A stretch of DNA of 8,103 bases from Desulfatirhabdium sp964549995 (GTDB taxonomy: Bacteria > Desulfobacterota > Desulfobacteria > Desulfobacterales > Desulfatirhabdiaceae): assembly GCA_964549995.1 (NCBI GenBank), contig CAZJXF010000145.1, positions 1 through 8,103 on the forward strand, written 5' to 3'. Under the pieces are notes generated by a model. The model was not told the origin of the DNA, ran no database searches, and saw only the letters and a program-made list of their open reading frames with translations. This document shows positions 6,466-8,103 of the stretch, piece after piece; positions within the stretch are counted from its first letter, which is position 1; each line of letters begins with the position of its first letter. The position numbers and the translations under genes are program-made.

Positions 6466-6566
6466 TTACGAGATCGGGCGGCTGAGTTTTTCCGATGCAG
6501 CGAAAAGGCGTGCCCGCCCCCCCATGCGGCTTAATGGAGACTCACTGACTTTTTGCGAGGCCGTCA
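6451..6566 (+). repeat. Repeat family copy A4
   Basis: This copy is in the opposite orientation to A2 and A3. Read on the minus strand it runs from CGCAAAAAGTC (6547-6557) through the G-rich tract, GGGCACGCCTTTT and GCATCGGAAA to GGGCCGGGCATG. That is the same order of blocks as A3. Roughly 20 bases of the middle part found in A2 and A3 are missing. The outer block at 6547-6566 matches A1 (80-99) at 18 of 20 bases. A 128-codon open frame crosses this repeat but shows no protein-like features. Confidence 0.65.
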
Positions 6567-6743
6567 AGTATAAAAGGGAACTTGATGTCCGTGGTGCGGA
6601 AGGATCCGTTTTTCTGACATCCGATTCAAACCCCAACTCAACAATTGAGATCCAATCTCTGAAGGAAACAAGAGGTAGTGGATTTGGAAGAAAAAACACC
6701 CATCAGGCCACCTACATCGCCATGCCACCCCCTGAGGGATCTG
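6567..6743. other. Intergenic stretch with no recognised gene
   Basis: Together with A3 and A4 this completes the non-coding gap of about 517 bases between two converging transcription units. I see no coding potential. The only small structure is GAGAT-CCA-ATCTC (6647-6659), a five-base stem with a three-base loop. It lacks a T-run on either side, so it is not a convincing terminator. Confidence 0.5.
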
Positions 6744-8103
6744 TCACTTCCGTTTTTTCTTCAAAAGCTCTTCAAAACATGCTTCGATCGCATCGACAGA
6801 TCGCTCGATATTGAAAAGTTCGAGAGCCCTTCTTTGACCCGCTTGCGCGATCGTCTGCCAGCGCTGTGTATCTTTTGCCAGTCCGATCAGTTTATTTGCA
6901 AGAGATTCGTCGTTTTCGGACTCGAAAATGATACCGCTCACCCCATGTTCGACGATTTCTTTGGCTCCACCGGTTCCGGATGTCACGACGGCAAGCCCGG
7001 CGGCCATTGCTTCGACCTGGCTGATGCCGAAGGGTTCCTGAAAAGTAGATGGAAACACCAGAACGTTTTTGCGTGCAAAAAGATTTTTGAGATTTTCACG
7101 AGAAAGAAAACCCAAGAATTGTATTTTATGATCCATTCCATGGGCGACAACAAATTGTTTCAGTTGTTCCACAAACTTCTGATCTGTTGATGTCCCAGCA
7201 ATCGAGCACGTAAAATCGATACCTAAATCGTGTAGTCTTTTCAAAGCATTGATAAGGACGTGTGGACCCTTATAGGGAAGAACGATGCTGGCGTAAGCGA
7301 TTCTTAGTATGTCATAGGCTGGCGGAATACGCATATGAAATTCATCCACGAGGGCTCCGGGATACACGACGCTGATGTTTTTTATTGGATATCCGGCTCG
7401 CTTGATGACGTTCCGTAGCCAATTGCTGGCTGTTGCCACATGGTACAACTGATTTCTAGGCGTTTCGTTAATGGAATATCCGGGAGATTGGTTGCCCAGA
7501 TGATGCACTATCGGTATGTTTTTCGCTAAAATAGGATCGATGATCAATTTAGACAGAAAATCGATGTTGCCCAACAGGCAGACATCGGGCTGAAATTTGT
7601 CCAGTACCTGGTTTAGTCGTATGTTGTTCTGCTGGATGATGCGGACAATCTCTTCTTTATTTTCGATCTGCTTACAAACTCCTCCCTCCCAGCCGCCGAA
7701 CAAAAGGAGGCTCCTGTCTACATCCGGTGCATCGCCTTCTGTTCCACCCAAATAGGGTGTATTAGATGTCAAGACATAGATGGAATGCCCTCGCCTGCGT
7801 AGGATATTGGTAAAATCGTACAGCAATCGGCCATAACCCCCAAGTTCCTGAGGCGGATACAGGTTGTTGATGACCAATATCCGATGGTTGTTGCCTTGGG
7901 TTGTCGGCGTAGGTTGAGAAATAGCAATACGTTCGGTATCCGAAAGGACGCCTTCCAAAACAGCGTCGAACTCAGCACCCAGTTCTCGTGCCTTTCGGTA
8001 AGTGTCTATGGCATCCGCCGTTCGGCCGATTTGATGCTGACAGGTTGCCAGCAGGGCCAACAGATCCCCACGATTCGGTTCCAGCAGAACGCGTTCTTGC
8101 AAC
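6744..8103 (-). CDS. TPR-containing GT4-family glycosyltransferase, 5' end outside the window
   Basis: At least 452 codons are visible and the frame is open at the right edge, so the N-terminus is missing. Residue numbers count from the TTG codon at 8100-8102. Residues about 8-45 resemble a tetratricopeptide repeat (GDLLALLATCQHQIGRTADA, then AIDTYRKARELGA), so more TPRs may lie upstream. A GT-B fold follows. Its N-terminal Rossmann half begins ILVINNLYPPQELGGYGRLL (75-94) with a glycine-rich acceptor/donor loop. The C-terminal half contains PYKGPHVLI (276-284) and the nucleotide-sugar motif EPFGISQVE (356-364, E-x7-E). The tail is lysine-rich. The arginine that often precedes the Lys-Gly (GRL..KG) is replaced here (ASIVLPYKG). 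The role is probably transfer of a sugar in surface polysaccharide or glycoprotein assembly; donor and acceptor are unknown. GC falls to roughly 35-45% in much of the GT part. Confidence 0.87.
   Translation of the reverse strand, partial: LQERVLLEPNRGDLLALLATCQHQIGRTADAIDTYRKARELGAEFDAVLEGVLSDTERIAISQPTPTTQGNNHRILVINNLYPPQELGGYGRLLYDFTNILRRRGHSIYVLTSNTPYLGGTEGDAPDVDRSLLLFGGWEGGVCKQIENKEEIVRIIQQNNIRLNQVLDKFQPDVCLLGNIDFLSKLIIDPILAKNIPIVHHLGNQSPGYSINETPRNQLYHVATASNWLRNVIKRAGYPIKNISVVYPGALVDEFHMRIPPAYDILRIAYASIVLPYKGPHVLINALKRLHDLGIDFTCSIAGTSTDQKFVEQLKQFVVAHGMDHKIQFLGFLSRENLKNLFARKNVLVFPSTFQEPFGISQVEAMAAGLAVVTSGTGGAKEIVEHGVSGIIFESENDESLANKLIGLAKDTQRWQTIAQAGQRRALELFNIERSVDAIEACFEELLKKKRK

Noticed and set aside
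1..6566. CRISPR or integron attC reading of the repeats
   Set aside because: There are only four scattered, diverged copies in mixed orientation, with no regular spacers, no cas or integrase gene, and no clear attC core pairs.
6428..6814. 128-codon plus-strand open frame between the operon and the glycosyltransferase
   Set aside because: It crosses repeat A4 and runs into the antisense 3' end of the glycosyltransferase; there is no Shine-Dalgarno or protein-like pattern.
6678..7190. 170-codon plus-strand open frame
   Set aside because: It lies antisense to the conserved donor-binding half of the glycosyltransferase.

Overview
The window looks like a chromosomal piece of a sulfate-reducer-type Desulfobacterota (former Deltaproteobacteria). 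This rests on gene content and order (xseA-xseB-ispA-dxs-tlyA in one tight unit), on moderate GC and on protein sequence style. It is an inference, not a database match. Most of the window is ordinary housekeeping DNA, and I do not see a hidden defence system, prophage, CRISPR array or RNA gene. The least ordinary content is a family of roughly 100-130 base intergenic repeats that brackets the operon.

Layout: (1) Bases 1-380 are non-coding. They hold one edge-truncated repeat copy (A1), a short AT-rich stretch with candidate promoters, and a second, inverted copy (A2) that runs up to the start codon of the first gene. (2) Bases 381-6226 are a compact plus-strand operon of six genes: xseA, xseB, ispA, dxs, tlyA and an ECF/CbiO-type ABC ATPase. 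Spacings are a 20-base overlap, a 4-base gap, a 31-base gap, an 11-base overlap and a 14-base overlap, so co-transcription and translational coupling are likely. (3) Bases 6227-6743 lie between convergent transcription units. They hold two more repeat copies (A3 and A4) in inverted orientation, plus about 180 bases in which I see no gene. (4) Bases 6744-8103 are the 3' part of a minus-strand gene for a TPR-containing GT4-family glycosyltransferase that continues off the right edge.

Function: xseA and xseB encode the two subunits of exonuclease VII. dxs (entry enzyme of the MEP pathway) and ispA (farnesyl/geranylgeranyl diphosphate synthase) supply isoprenoid precursors for quinones, undecaprenyl carriers and similar products. 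TlyA is a 2'-O-methyltransferase of rRNA. The terminal ABC ATPase has no transmembrane partner in the window. The glycosyltransferase probably belongs to a separate surface-polysaccharide or glycan locus.

The repeats: A2 and A3 are about 88% identical without gaps over about 105 bases, point the same way, and sit just before and just after the six-gene operon. A1 and A4 are more diverged relatives in the opposite orientation. A2 contains the probable Shine-Dalgarno sequence of xseA and possibly its start codon, so this repeat seems to have become part of the operon's translation-initiation region.
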